A stretch of 41,197 bases of DNA from Akkermansia sp. (GTDB lineage Bacteria; Verrucomicrobiota; Verrucomicrobiia; Verrucomicrobiales; Akkermansiaceae). The position numbers were made by a program, and so were the translations under genes. Where the stretch lies: assembly GCA_017517385.1 (NCBI GenBank), contig JAFWZG010000036.1, forward strand, positions 1 to 41,197, given 5' to 3'. The notes beneath the pieces were generated by a model. The model had not been told where the DNA came from. It worked only from the letters and a program-made list of their open reading frames with translations, and searched no databases. The stretch's first letter is position 1. Each line of letters opens with the position of its first letter. This document shows, piece by piece, positions 24,003 to 32,720 of the stretch.

Positions 24003-25561
24003 CAGTTCCCGCTGATACCCAGCGCGTTAAAGGTAAGATTACGGTTCACGGCATTCAGGTAAGCGCGGGCGGAAGCCTCAATAACGTCCGTCGCAGCGCC
24101 CTTGCCGGAGATGGGTTTCGTCTCCTCGCAATCACCAAACTGCACCTTCACACTCACCTCACCCAAAGCATCCTGACCGATAGAGGTAGCGCGCACATTG
24201 TAATCCACAAGCTCGCCGTGTGTCTGAGTGATGCGGTCGATAGCCTTAAAGCAGGCGTTCACCGGGCCGTTACCGATAGCGCAGTCCGTAAACTCCTCAT
24301 CATCCTTCACGAGGGTGACGGTAGCTGTAGGACGAGCGGAATCACCGCCAATGAACTGAATGTGAGACATCTTCCACACGCCGTTGGTCGTGTCGAGGGA
24401 GTCATCCACCAAGGAAGAAAGGTCATCATCATACACAAACTTCTTGCTGTCGCCCACCTTCTTGAAGCGTTCAAAGACAGCCGTAAGCTCATCGTTGGAA
24501 AGCGTGTGGCCGAGCTTCTCCAAGCGAGCCTTCACTGCGGCACGGCCGGAGTGCTTGGTAAGCGGAAGCTCGGTTTCGCCCCAGCCCACTTCCACGGGGT
24601 CGATGATTTCGTAGGTTTCGCGCTTAGCCAGAATACCATGCTGGTGAATACCGGAGCTGTGAGCAAAGGCATTCTCACCCACGATAGCCTTAGAACGCTG
24701 CACAAGCATGCCGCTCATGCGAGCCACCACGCGGCTGGTCTTAACGATTTCGCGGGTGTTCAGGTTGTGAGGCTTGCTACCGGTTTCAAAGCCGAAGGGC
24801 TCAGGACGCGTAGAGAGCGCCATGGCCACTTCTTCGATGGCGGTGTTACCGGCACGCTCGCCAATACCGTTGATAGTGCCTTCCACCTGACGGGCACCGG
24901 CCTGCACGGCGGCAAGTGAGTTAGCCACAGCCATGCCGATATCATTGTGGCAGTGCACGGAGATGACAGCGTCATCGATGTTCTTCACATTATCCTTCAG
25001 GTACTTAATGATGGTATAGTACTCAGAGGGGGTGGTGAAGCCCACGGTATCAGGAATGTTCACAGTCGTGGCACCGGCAGCAATAACGGCCTCCACCACC
25101 TGAGCCAGATAATCATGCTCGGTGCGGCTGGCGTCCTCAGCGGAGAACTCCACATCATTCACCAAGCTCTTGGCCAGCTTCACACCGGCCACGGCCATCT
25201 CCAAAATTTCTTCCTTGCTCTTCTTCAGCTTGAACTCGCGGTGCAGCGGGCTCGTAGCCAAGAAGACGTGAATGCGTGCTCTATCACCGGCAGGTGCCAC
25301 AGCAGCGGCAGCCTGACGAATGTCATTTTCCACGCAGCGGGCCAAGCCGGCGATGCGGCACTTCTTCACCGTGCGAGCAATCGTATGCACGGACTCAAAG
25401 TCACCATCAGATATACAGGGGAAGCCGGCTTCAATCACATCCACACCTAGTTTCTCGAGCTGACGTGCTACCTCCAGCTTTTGGCGGAGATTCATGGAAG
25501 CTCCGGGGCACTGCTCACCATCACGCAGGGTGGTGTCGAAGAATAATACTTTGTCGCTCAT
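24002..25561 (-). CDS. leuA: 2-isopropylmalate synthase
   Basis: 519 residues. It condenses acetyl-CoA with 2-oxoisovalerate, the first committed step of leucine synthesis. FDTTLRDGEQCPGASM (from residue 7) carries the metal-binding Asp and catalytic Arg of the HMGL-like barrel. HCHNDIGMAVANS (near 200) carries the metal-binding histidines, followed by NGIGERAGN. The C-terminal ~130 residues form the LeuA regulatory domain that senses leucine. The length fits the classic LeuA1 type rather than citramalate or homocitrate synthase. No leuBCD genes lie nearby. The first gene of a probable leuA-pth-hypothetical transcript. Confidence 0.95.
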   Translation of the reverse strand: MSDKVLFFDTTLRDGEQCPGASMNLRQKLEVARQLEKLGVDVIEAGFPCISDGDFESVHTIARTVKKCRIAGLARCVENDIRQAAAAVAPAGDRARIHVFLATSPLHREFKLKKSKEEILEMAVAGVKLAKSLVNDVEFSAEDASRTEHDYLAQVVEAVIAAGATTVNIPDTVGFTTPSEYYTIIKYLKDNVKNIDDAVISVHCHNDIGMAVANSLAAVQAGARQVEGTINGIGERAGNTAIEEVAMALSTRPEPFGFETGSKPHNLNTREIVKTSRVVARMSGMLVQRSKAIVGENAFAHSSGIHQHGILAKRETYEIIDPVEVGWGETELPLTKHSGRAAVKARLEKLGHTLSNDELTAVFERFKKVGDSKKFVYDDDLSSLVDDSLDTTNGVWKMSHIQFIGGDSARPTATVTLVKDDEEFTDCAIGNGPVNACFKAIDRITQTHGELVDYNVRATSIGQDALGEVSVKVQFGDCEETKPISGKGAATDVIEASARAYLNAVNRNLTFNALGISGN

Positions 25562-25595
25562 TGCTAGTTATGGGTTGATGTATTTAGGAATGCCT

Positions 25596-25623
25596 ATTTT
25601 ACACGGATTACAAAAAAAAGCAA
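25596..25623 (-). promoter_or_regulatory. leuA promoter overlapping the upstream terminator tail
   Basis: Minus strand TTGCTT (25623-25618), a 16-bp spacer made largely of T's, and TAAAAT (25601-25596), about 35 bp before the leuA ATG. The -35 box touches the base of the hairpin that ends the 25708 gene, so termination and initiation share DNA. Confidence 0.5.
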
Positions 25624-25663
25624 GCCCCGCGCGCGTTATGACACGCGCGGGCTGAACTTTTTT
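25612..25663. terminator. GC-rich bidirectional terminator
   Basis: The stem AGCCC(C)GCGCG (25623-25633) pairs with CGCGCGGGCT (25644-25653), with one bulged C. There is a T-run on both sides: A8 at 25612-25619 for minus-strand transcripts of the TPR lipoprotein gene, and ACTTTTTT on the + strand. A partial copy of this sequence is found at 27445-27480. Confidence 0.8.
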
Positions 25664-25707
25664 CCCGGATAATTTTCGGGCGATTCAGAAACTCATCATC
25701 CGCAGCT

Positions 25708-26517
25708 TCAGCGGTTCATCTGCTGATAAGCTCTTGCCTCGTCATGTCTCAGGCGGGCATTATCATTCCGGGCAGAGGAATACTTGCTGATGGGCTGCAA
25801 TGAATAGGCCTGGGCAAAACAGTTATCAGACTCCTCATAATCACCCTCATTACGGGCGATGAGACCAAGCAGATAATACGCCTCAGCACAATTCGAATTC
25901 ACACTAATAGCACTCCGAGCCAGAGCTCGACCTTGCGCCCAATTTCCGGCAGCACATGCTCGCGCTGCTTGCTCCAGCGCCGGGTTAGTTTCATCCGGTG
26001 TGATATATTCACTGTACCGCACCATGCGGGGAGTCAAATCATCCATAATCTCTTCCGCGAAATCTTCACAGGCCTCAAATATATCCATGTGGCCGTGAGA
26101 ATCCACATACACACTCTCGGAGTAATCTCGGCGGTACAGCTGATAACCATGGCGATTTACCGTCACCACCGCATGCAGTCGCGGAATAGGAGCACTTCGG
26201 CGCTCGTCTTTTCGACCTCCATCACGATGCCGGTGCGGGGGAGGCGGCGGGTTGCTCACATAAACATTAGACAATCGGATGCTCGCATCTCCATGGTGAC
26301 CGAGCGCATAAAAGCCGCGCTTCCCAATTTCCAAGCGGAAGGCTTCCGCCAGCCTAGCTCCATAGCGTCCCTCACCATGGCTGTGCACGCTCAGCGTCGC
26401 ACCACGCCCCAAATCCACATCCGCCGGGCGAATGGTTGTCATCTGAATCTGTACCCCGCAGGCACTCAATAAAAGCGCCGCGCCCAAAATAATGCCACTG
26501 AAAACTCCCTTTTTCAT
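25708..26517 (-). CDS. TPR-containing lipoprotein
   Basis: 269 residues from MKKGVFSGIILGAALLLSACG at 26517, a textbook lipoprotein signal with Cys near 20; the frame runs 34 codons further upstream without signal features. Residues ~20-180 form an unrecognised domain with a Pro/His-rich insert (NPPPPPHRHRDGG) and a VTVNRHGYQLYRRDYSES strand region. The C-terminal ~80 residues (NPALEQAARACAAGNWAQG ... AEAYYLLGLIARNEGDYEESDNCFAQA) are about two tetratricopeptide repeats. The role is probably protein-protein interaction in the envelope. It is transcribed alone and ended by the hairpin at 25623. Confidence 0.78.
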   Translation of the reverse strand: MKKGVFSGIILGAALLLSACGVQIQMTTIRPADVDLGRGATLSVHSHGEGRYGARLAEAFRLEIGKRGFYALGHHGDASIRLSNVYVSNPPPPPHRHRDGGRKDERRSAPIPRLHAVVTVNRHGYQLYRRDYSESVYVDSHGHMDIFEACEDFAEEIMDDLTPRMVRYSEYITPDETNPALEQAARACAAGNWAQGRALARSAISVNSNCAEAYYLLGLIARNEGDYEESDNCFAQAYSLQPISKYSSARNDNARLRHDEARAYQQMNR

Positions 26518-27030
26518 ATGCTTTTGTATAACATTTTCGAAGCCTTTTGTAAATACTTTCATGAACTCACGCCTCAGTCCACCCCAATTTTCAGCCTTTT
26601 TTCTCATTTTCAAGCGCAAGCCCTGCCCCTCTACGCCATAAATAACAACCCAAGTCCAGTCACAATCTTAACTCATTGATAATAGATGTGTTGGAATTTT
26701 CGTGCGATATTTAATTTTACTTTGCTATAAAGTCTCCTTTACTATTATTCGCTATTTTTCGCTAAAAATGGCCCTTTTTCAAGCATTTTTGCATAATTTT
26801 TCCCATCCTCGCATCTCAAGCAGCTTCTTTTTCTGCCTCTTTTTCCCGCAGTCGAAATCAACTTCTCAGCCAGTAAATCTCATTTACTACCATCACAAGC
26901 TCTAAAAATCACACTTTTCTGAGCTTCAAGACCTAAAATTACCCAAAATTTCAGATTTTTACCTAAAATCGGCACCTTCTGAGATTTTTGATTCCGTTAC
27001 CAGATGGTAAGGAAAACTTAAATTCCTTCG

Positions 27031-27060
27031 TTATATTCCTATACGTTTACAGGAATATAA
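27031..27060. repeat. 10-bp inverted repeat with 10-nt loop
   Basis: TTATATTCCT (27031-27040) and AGGAATATAA (27051-27060) are perfect reverse complements. It may be an operator or an RNA hairpin in the AT-rich region. No adjacent gene start explains it. Confidence 0.6.
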
Positions 27061-27444
27061 ATATCAACTTTTCTTAAAAATCTGACCATCTCACCCTACC
27101 TTCGCTCAAAAACTGGTCTCCAAAATTTCAAGAGCGCTTTTTCCTACTTTTCCCTACGGCTTTCCGGTAATTAAAACTTTTTGAAGAGGTCACACAAAGT
27201 CACCTGCTCTACCGATGGAGTCCGGCGGATGATAAAAAGATTACTTTGGGCTTATCTCTTATATTTTCATCATTCGTTTATTCTGCGTTTTATTGCTTCT
27301 TAGCATCGCTATATATAATATGTTTTTATACTTTTTAGCAAGCGTATTCTCATATATTTTTTTCCGTATTCTCCTAATACACTTTTTGATTTTTGCCGAT
27401 TTTTACATTGATACATACGGGAATCAACATGAGCACCACTTCAC

Positions 27445-27480
27445 GCCCCGCGCGCGTAATGAAAAAGCATGTGGGCTGAA
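27445..27480. repeat. Partial copy of the 25624 hairpin sequence
   Basis: GCCCCGCGCGCG (27445-27456) and GGGCTGAA (27473-27480) match 25624-25635 and 25649-25656 exactly. The middle also matches partly (GT-ATGA). Here the right arm is mutated (GCATGTGGGCT), so the hairpin is broken. Confidence 0.5.
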
Positions 27481-27487
27481 TTTGGCA

Positions 27488-27516
27488 TTGCAGGAGAGGA
27501 GGCGATGTGGTAGAAT
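27488..27516 (+). promoter_or_regulatory. pheA operon promoter
   Basis: TTGCAG (27488-27493), a 17-bp spacer and TAGAAT (27511-27516). The ATG at 27529 follows 12 bp after the -10 box, so the leader is about 6 nt and cannot hold a normal ribosome-binding site. Confidence 0.55.
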
Positions 27517-27528
27517 GCGCGGCAAGTT

Positions 27529-28593
27529 ATGACCTTAGACGAGCTGAGACAAGAGATTGACCGCCTAGACGCCCAGATTGTGGAGCTGCTGAAGCAGCGC
27601 ATGCAGTGCGTGCACAGCGTAGGCGAAATCAAAAAAGGGAGCAACTCTCACATCTTCGTGCCGGAGCGCGAGAGCAAGCTCTTCGCCAAACTGATGGCGA
27701 ACAATGCCGGCGTACTCCCGGAGAAAGGCCTGCAGAGCGTCTACCGCCAGATTGTCAGCATGAGCTTCGCCCTAGAAGGCGGCATGAAAGTGGGCTACCT
27801 CGGACCGGAAGGCACATGGAGCCATCAGGCGGCACAGTCCCGCTTTGGCGACAGCGTAGAGCTAGTGCCCTTCCCCTCTTTCAATCACATCTTCCACGCT
27901 GTGGACCGCAAGGAGGTAGACTACGGCATCGTCCCCGTTGAGAACAGCACGGACGGCAAAGTTTCTCAGGCTCTGGATCTCCTCGGCGCCATGGGGCTGC
28001 GCATCTGCGCCCAAGTACACCAGCCCGTACAAAACTGCCTGATGAGCAATGCTGAAGCCACTGACATCCGCACCATCTATTCCCACCCGCAAGCGCTGGG
28101 CCAGTGCCGCGAATGGCTGCTGCAGCACTACCCGAATGCCGCCCTCGTGGCCACCCCCTCCACTGCCGCCGCAGCGCAGCGCGCAGCGGATGAAGCCCTG
28201 CTGGGAGCCGCCGCCATCGGCAGCCAAATGGCCGGCGAGCTTTACGGCCTGAAACTCCTCAACGCCAACATTCAGGACAAGTCCGACAACACCACACGCT
28301 TCGCCGTCATTGGTCGCCAGCGCAATGCCCCCTGCGGTAAGGACCGCACCACCATCTGCTTCGGCGTGCCGCACACAGCAGGCAGCCTCGTGGACGTGCT
28401 GAACGTCTTCAAAAACTACGGCGTGAACATTTACTGCATGGACTCCCGCCCGAACCGCGACACCGCATGGGAATACCTCTTCTACATTGATGTAGAGGGC
28501 CATGAAGACGTAGAACCGCTGAAGACCTGCCTGCACGTCCTGCACGATCACACGCCCATGTTCAAAGTACTCGGCTCCTACCCTGAAAACTAA
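27529..28593 (+). CDS. pheA: Bifunctional chorismate mutase / prephenate dehydratase
   Basis: 354 residues in three parts. An AroQ chorismate mutase helix bundle spans ~1-85 (LDELRQEIDRLDAQIVELLKQR). The prephenate dehydratase domain spans ~90-270 and starts with VGYLGPEGTWSHQAA, with VPVENSTDG and the dehydratase signature SDNTTRF. An ACT domain (~280-354) has GSLVDVLNVFKNYGVNI, where phenylalanine would bind. The usual ESRP of the ACT site reads DSRP here, a small deviation. The product is phenylpyruvate for phenylalanine synthesis. It is the first gene of a run with holB, yicC and gmk, with gaps of 8 bp, an overlap, and 43 bp. Confidence 0.96.
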   Translation: MTLDELRQEIDRLDAQIVELLKQRMQCVHSVGEIKKGSNSHIFVPERESKLFAKLMANNAGVLPEKGLQSVYRQIVSMSFALEGGMKVGYLGPEGTWSHQAAQSRFGDSVELVPFPSFNHIFHAVDRKEVDYGIVPVENSTDGKVSQALDLLGAMGLRICAQVHQPVQNCLMSNAEATDIRTIYSHPQALGQCREWLLQHYPNAALVATPSTAAAAQRAADEALLGAAAIGSQMAGELYGLKLLNANIQDKSDNTTRFAVIGRQRNAPCGKDRTTICFGVPHTAGSLVDVLNVFKNYGVNIYCMDSRPNRDTAWEYLFYIDVEGHEDVEPLKTCLHVLHDHTPMFKVLGSYPEN

Positions 28594-28601
28594 CGCACGC
28601 C

Positions 28602-29579
28602 ATGGCCTTCACCTACGAACAGGCTCACTCCCTTCTGAAGAACGCCCGTGCTAACGGCCGCCAGCCTCACGCCCTCCTCTTCACCGGCGCGGCAGATGCC
28701 GGTACACACCGCCTCGCACTTGCCCTCGCGGCTGAGCTGAACGGCGCTCGGGCGGATTCCTTGGAAAACCTCCACCACGCCAGCTGCCGCGTGCTGCGCC
28801 CCGGCTCCAAAATCCGCACCATCTCCATAGATGCCGTGCGTAGCGTGGAGCCCTTTCTCGCCCTACGCGCTGCCGAGGGAGAGACCAAACTCGTCATCAT
28901 TGATGAAGCTGACCGCCTACTGGATGAAGCCGCTAACGCCTTCCTGAAAACCCTGGAGGAGCCACCGCCGCAGACGCTCATCATCCTCATCACCGCCCTG
29001 CCTCAGAAGCTCCTGCCCACCATCCTCTCCCGCTGCGTCAGGCTGGATTTGCGCGACTCCCGCCGCGGTGTGCGCCTCACGAATGCCCAGCAGGCCTTCC
29101 TGCCCGCCGTGCGCGCCGCCCTGCCCCGCATCGGTAATGATGTGGCCGCCATCGCCCTGCGTGCAGACTTCCAGAACCTTCTCACCAAGCGCCGTGAGGA
29201 GATTACCGAGCGTATCACCTCCGCCCTGAAGGCTGAGGCCAAAGCCGTCTCAGAAGGTACAGACATTAAGAACTGGGAAGCCATGCAGAAGGACGTAACG
29301 AATGCGCGCATCGAGAGCGAATACCTCGGCGAGCGCGCCCAGATGCTGGAGCTGCTCTCCCTCTGCCTTGGCCAAGCCGTGCTGCTTGCCTCGCACGCGC
29401 CGGATGTAGAGCCCCTCGCCCCCGAGCTCAGCGCCGTAGCCACAGCGCACAGCGTGCCGGACCTCCTGCGCCGCATGCGCGCCGTGGACGCCCTCCGCTC
29501 TGACCTTAATTTCAACGTAAACGAAGCACTCGCGCTAGACTCGCGCCTGCTAGACATCATCGGAAAATCCCCCTTATGA
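28602..29579 (+). CDS. holB: DNA polymerase III delta' subunit-like clamp-loader ATPase
   Basis: 325 residues. An AAA+ clamp-loader fold is visible: HALLFTGAADAGTHRLAL where a Walker A would be, but lacking the GKT lysine; VIIDEADRLLDEAANAFLKTLEEPP (Walker B and following helix); and ILSRCVRLDL with the SRC arginine finger. A degenerate P-loop and intact SRC are typical of delta' (HolB), which does not hydrolyse ATP itself. The zinc module common in DnaX/HolB is not seen. The C-terminal collar domain is weakly conserved. Its stop overlaps the yicC start (ATGA). DnaX is less likely because of the missing Walker A residues. Confidence 0.85.
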   Translation: MAFTYEQAHSLLKNARANGRQPHALLFTGAADAGTHRLALALAAELNGARADSLENLHHASCRVLRPGSKIRTISIDAVRSVEPFLALRAAEGETKLVIIDEADRLLDEAANAFLKTLEEPPPQTLIILITALPQKLLPTILSRCVRLDLRDSRRGVRLTNAQQAFLPAVRAALPRIGNDVAAIALRADFQNLLTKRREEITERITSALKAEAKAVSEGTDIKNWEAMQKDVTNARIESEYLGERAQMLELLSLCLGQAVLLASHAPDVEPLAPELSAVATAHSVPDLLRRMRAVDALRSDLNFNVNEALALDSRLLDIIGKSPL

Positions 29580-30451
29580 ACAGCATGACCGGATTCGGGG
29601 CCGCAACCGCCCCGCTCAATAACGCCTCCCTCCGCGTGGAGATTGGCGGCGTGAACCGCAAACAAACAGAAATCGCCATCTCTCTCCCCCGCGCTTGGGC
29701 TGAGCTGGAAACCCGTGTACGCGATCTCGTGGCCGGCTGCGTCTCCCGCGGCCGAGTGAACATCACCATCTCCCTCCAAGCCGGAGCCGCTGCCGCCGGT
29801 AATCTCACCGTCAATAAGTCCAAACTCGCCGCCCTCCAGGCCTGCACCGCTGAGGTAGCCACGGCCACCGGCACCGCCGTGGATATCACGCTGGATGCCC
29901 TCCTGCGCCTCGGCATCATCGGTGAGGAAACGGAGGCAGACATCACGCCGGACACCGCTTGGGCCGCCGCTGAACCCGCCATCCGCGAGGCTCTCGCCGC
30001 CTTCCTTGCCCTCCGCGCTCAGGAAGGCGCTAACATGCGAGCCGACCTCCTCCGCCGCATCGGCACCCTGCGTGAGTACCGCGAGCAGCTTATCGCCCGC
30101 GCCGCCGGTGTGCCCGCGTACTACCGCGAGCAGCTCCTCAAGCGCTTGGAGGAAAGCGGCCTCCCCATCCCCGCTGATGATGAGCGCATTATCAAGGAAA
30201 TCGCCCTCTTCGCGGACCGCTGTGATGTAAGCGAGGAAACCACCCGCCTCGCTTCCCACTTGGACCAGTTCGAGAAAATCTGTGATAAGCCGGAAGCCGT
30301 CGGCCGCACGCTGGATTTCCTCTGTCAGGAAATCTTCCGCGAGCTGAACACCACCGGCTCCAAGGCTAATGATGCCGCTCTCGCCCAGCTCGTCGTCTCC
30401 GCCAAAACCGAGCTCGAGAAAATCCGCGAGCAGGTCCAGAACATCGAATAA
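29576..30451 (+). CDS. yicC: YicC/YloC family endoribonuclease
   Basis: 291 residues. It opens with MNSMTGFGAA and has VNRKQTEIAISLPRAWAELETRVR, the N-terminal YicC signature, and the C-terminal DUF1732 part (DEERIIKEIALFADRCDVSEE, RTLDFLCQEIFRELNTTGSKAND, KTELEKIREQVQNIE). Proteins of this family are RNA-cleaving enzymes that affect sRNA stability in E. coli. The gene is widely found directly before gmk, as here. Translation is coupled to holB through the ATGA overlap. Confidence 0.94.
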   Translation: MNSMTGFGAATAPLNNASLRVEIGGVNRKQTEIAISLPRAWAELETRVRDLVAGCVSRGRVNITISLQAGAAAAGNLTVNKSKLAALQACTAEVATATGTAVDITLDALLRLGIIGEETEADITPDTAWAAAEPAIREALAAFLALRAQEGANMRADLLRRIGTLREYREQLIARAAGVPAYYREQLLKRLEESGLPIPADDERIIKEIALFADRCDVSEETTRLASHLDQFEKICDKPEAVGRTLDFLCQEIFRELNTTGSKANDAALAQLVVSAKTELEKIREQVQNIE

Positions 30452-30466
30452 GCCCCCCTCAATAAA

Positions 30467-30491
30467 ATTCGTAATTCGTAACTCGTAATTC
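30467..30491. repeat. Heptanucleotide tandem repeat (ATTCGTA)
   Basis: Three and a half units of ATTCGTA / ATTCGTA / ACTCGTA / ATT fill the gap between yicC and gmk. The same word appears in the repeats near 40934 and 41190, so it is probably a dispersed intergenic element. Confidence 0.75.
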
Positions 30492-30494
30492 CTT

Positions 30495-31076
30495 ATGCTT
30501 GGTACCCTCCTTATCGTCTCCGGCCCTTCCGGCTCCGGCAAAACCACCCTCTGCCGCCGAGCAGAGGCTGATGGCCTCACCTCCTATTCCATCTCCTGCA
30601 CCACCCGCCAGCCCCGCCCCGGCGAGCAGGACGGCGTGGATTACCACTTCCTCTCCCCTGAAACCTTCGCAGCTAAGGTAGCCGCCGGCGAGTTTCTGGA
30701 GCACGCCACCGTGCATGGCAACTCCTACGGCACGCTCAAGGCGGATATCATTGACCTGCTCACCCAGGGCAAAAACGTCGTGATGGACATCGATGTTCAG
30801 GGCGCCGCCTCCATCCGCGCCTGTGAGGACCCCATCATCCGCCGCGCCTATGCGGATATCTACATCCACGTGCCCTCCGCTGAGCTGGAAGCTCGCCTCC
30901 GTGGCCGCCAGACGGACAGCGAGGAGGTCATCCAGCTGCGCCTGCACAACGCCGCCGCTGAGGACGCCCGCCAAGGCGAGTACCAGTTCGCCCTCGTCTC
31001 CGCAGACCGCGAGCACGACTACGCGCGCTTCCTCTCCCTCCTCACCACCCTCTCCATGCGCACAGCTCTAGCATGA
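30495..31076 (+). CDS. gmk: Guanylate kinase
   Basis: 193 residues. It phosphorylates GMP to GDP with ATP. The P-loop GPSGSGKTT lies at residues 10-18. The GMP-binding stretch SCTTRQPRPGEQDGVDYHFLS is followed by the conserved FLEHATVHGNSYGT, then DIDVQGAASIR, and the lid with RGRQTDSEEVIQLRL. The length is normal. It follows yicC by 43 bp that contain the heptamer repeat and no obvious ribosome-binding site. Confidence 0.96.
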   Translation: MLGTLLIVSGPSGSGKTTLCRRAEADGLTSYSISCTTRQPRPGEQDGVDYHFLSPETFAAKVAAGEFLEHATVHGNSYGTLKADIIDLLTQGKNVVMDIDVQGAASIRACEDPIIRRAYADIYIHVPSAELEARLRGRQTDSEEVIQLRLHNAAAEDARQGEYQFALVSADREHDYARFLSLLTTLSMRTALA

Positions 31077-31192
31077 GCTCCCGCGCGCCTGCAGCATCGG
31101 CCTTCCATGAGCTTATCTCTGTAAGGCCGCGGCGCAGCACGCCCCTTCCCACTACATTACAACCCACTTACACCAAGCACAACTCTTTCTCT

Positions 31193-32701
31193 ATGATTAC
31201 CGGCGACCTTCGAAAAAAAATTGACTCACTCTGGGAAATCTTCTGGTCCGGTGGCATCACCAACCCGTTGGAAGTCATCGAACAGATGACCTACCTCATG
31301 TTCATTCATGATTTGGACGATGCCGATAACCGTGAGGCCCAAGCCGCCTCCATGCTCGGCCTGCCACATAACAGCATTTTCTCCGGCGTGGTGAACATCG
31401 GCCAGCGTGAGGTGGAGGGCAGCCTGCTGAAATGGAGCACCTTTAAGGACTTCCCCGCCGAGCGCATGTACAGCATCGTACAAGAGCTCGTGTTCCCCTT
31501 CATCAAAAACCTGCATGGCAACCAGCAGAGCGCTTATGCTCAATACATGGGTGATGCTATCTTCAAAATCCCCAAGCCCCTCATGCTGGAACGTATCGTC
31601 GGCACAATGGATGCTATTTACGAACAGATGGCACTCCTGAATATGGCGGACACCCGTGGCGATGTGTACGAATACCTGCTCTCTAAGCTCGCTACCGCCG
31701 GCGTGAACGGCCAGTTCCGTACGCCCCGCCATATCATCCGCATGATGGTCGAGCTCATGCAACCCACACCAACCGATACCATCTGTGACCCCGCCTGCGG
31801 TACCGCAGGATTCCTCGTCGCCGCCGGTGACTACCTGCGCGAAACCGCCGAAAATGAAATCTTCTTCTCTCCCGAGAATAAAGACCACTTCATGAACAAC
31901 ATGTTCCATGGCTACGATATGGACCGCACCATGCTGCGCATCGGCGCTATGAACATGATGACCCACGGCGTGCAAAATCCGCACATCGAATACCGTGATA
32001 GCCTTTCAGACCAGAACCGGGACGCAGATTATCACAGCCTCATCCTCGCAAACCCGCCCTTCAAAGGGTCGCTCAATGCGGATATCATCACAGCAGACCT
32101 CCTCAAGGCCTGCAATACGAAAAAGACGGAGCTCCTTTTCCTCGCGCTTTTCCTGCGCATGCTCCGCGTTGGCGGGCGCTGTGCCTGCATCGTGCCCGAC
32201 GGCGTACTCTTCGGCAGCTCCAAAGCCCACAAAACCATCCGCAGGACCCTCATCGAGCAGCACCGCCTCCAGGCCGTCATCTCCATGCCATCCGGCGTCT
32301 TTAAGCCCTATGCAGGCGTCTCTACCGCTATCCTCATCTTTACCAAGACCAACCATGGCGGTACTGACAATGTGTGGTTCTACGATATGAAGGCAGACGG
32401 CTTCTCGCTCGATGATAAGCGCTCCCCTATCGACCAAAACGATATCCCCGATATCATCTCCCGTTTCCGGAATCCCGACGCAGAAGCCGAACGCTCTCGG
32501 ACAGATGCCTCCTTCTTCGTCCCCAAAGACGAAATCGCCGCGAACGACTACGACCTCTCTATCAATAAGTACAAAAAGACTGAGTACGTCCCCATTGAGT
32601 ACCCGCCCTCATCCGAAATCCTTGCCGATATCCGCCAACTCCAGGCCGAAATTGATAAGGATATGGCCGAGCTCGAAAAGCTCCTTAATGAACAAATCTG
32701 A
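31193..32701 (+). CDS. hsdM: Type I restriction-modification N6-adenine methyltransferase subunit
   Basis: 502 residues from the ATG at 31193 (MITGDLRKKIDSLW); the frame extends 40 codons upstream in non-coding-like sequence. It transfers methyl groups from AdoMet to adenine as part of the M2S and R2M2S complexes. The N-terminal HsdM domain (~1-140) is followed by motif I DPACGTAGF (from D199) for AdoMet binding and the catalytic motif IV NPPF (N287). The C-terminal helices (SEILADIRQLQAEIDKDM) dock on HsdS. The 3' end contains the first copy of an 18-bp repeat (CAAATCTGACTTTGTAGG) that covers its last codons and stop. No clear promoter was seen in the 116 bp after gmk. Confidence 0.95.
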   Translation: MITGDLRKKIDSLWEIFWSGGITNPLEVIEQMTYLMFIHDLDDADNREAQAASMLGLPHNSIFSGVVNIGQREVEGSLLKWSTFKDFPAERMYSIVQELVFPFIKNLHGNQQSAYAQYMGDAIFKIPKPLMLERIVGTMDAIYEQMALLNMADTRGDVYEYLLSKLATAGVNGQFRTPRHIIRMMVELMQPTPTDTICDPACGTAGFLVAAGDYLRETAENEIFFSPENKDHFMNNMFHGYDMDRTMLRIGAMNMMTHGVQNPHIEYRDSLSDQNRDADYHSLILANPPFKGSLNADIITADLLKACNTKKTELLFLALFLRMLRVGGRCACIVPDGVLFGSSKAHKTIRRTLIEQHRLQAVISMPSGVFKPYAGVSTAILIFTKTNHGGTDNVWFYDMKADGFSLDDKRSPIDQNDIPDIISRFRNPDAEAERSRTDASFFVPKDEIAANDYDLSINKYKKTEYVPIEYPPSSEILADIRQLQAEIDKDMAELEKLLNEQI

Positions 32702-32710
32702 CTTTGTAGG
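32693..32710 (+). repeat. Direct repeat R1, copy A (start of hsdS1)
   Basis: CAAATCTGACTTTGTAGG is identical to 34962-34979, 2269 bp away in the same orientation. It covers the hsdM stop codon and the Shine-Dalgarno-like AGGAG of hsdS1. Confidence 0.9.
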
Positions 32711-32720
32711 AGTGATGAGT

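Larger units (their letters stand above)
26518..27481. other. AT-rich intergenic region of about 1 kb
   Basis: Between the TPR lipoprotein and pheA lies a long AT-rich stretch with a pyrimidine-rich + strand and no ORF that looks like a protein; the short frames at 26702-26905 and 27293-27532 have composition-driven hydrophobic translations. It contains TTACC-AGAT-GGTAA (26997-27010), a 10-bp inverted repeat at 27031-27060, and a GC-rich repeat at 27445-27480. No DnaA-box cluster was seen. It may be a decayed gene, a regulatory or small-RNA region, or foreign DNA. Confidence 0.55.

Noticed and set aside
26518..27481. Replication origin
   Set aside because: AT-rich, but no TTATCCACA-type DnaA boxes were seen and no dnaA or dnaN lies nearby.
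26702..27532. Small frames of 67 and 79 residues in the AT-rich gap
   Set aside because: Their hydrophobic translations follow from AT-rich composition; there are no start signals, and the second runs into the pheA promoter.
29003..30580. 525-residue open frame on the minus strand
   Set aside because: It lies antisense to holB and yicC and ends in the NYELRITN-type translation of the heptamer repeat; there is no recognisable protein.
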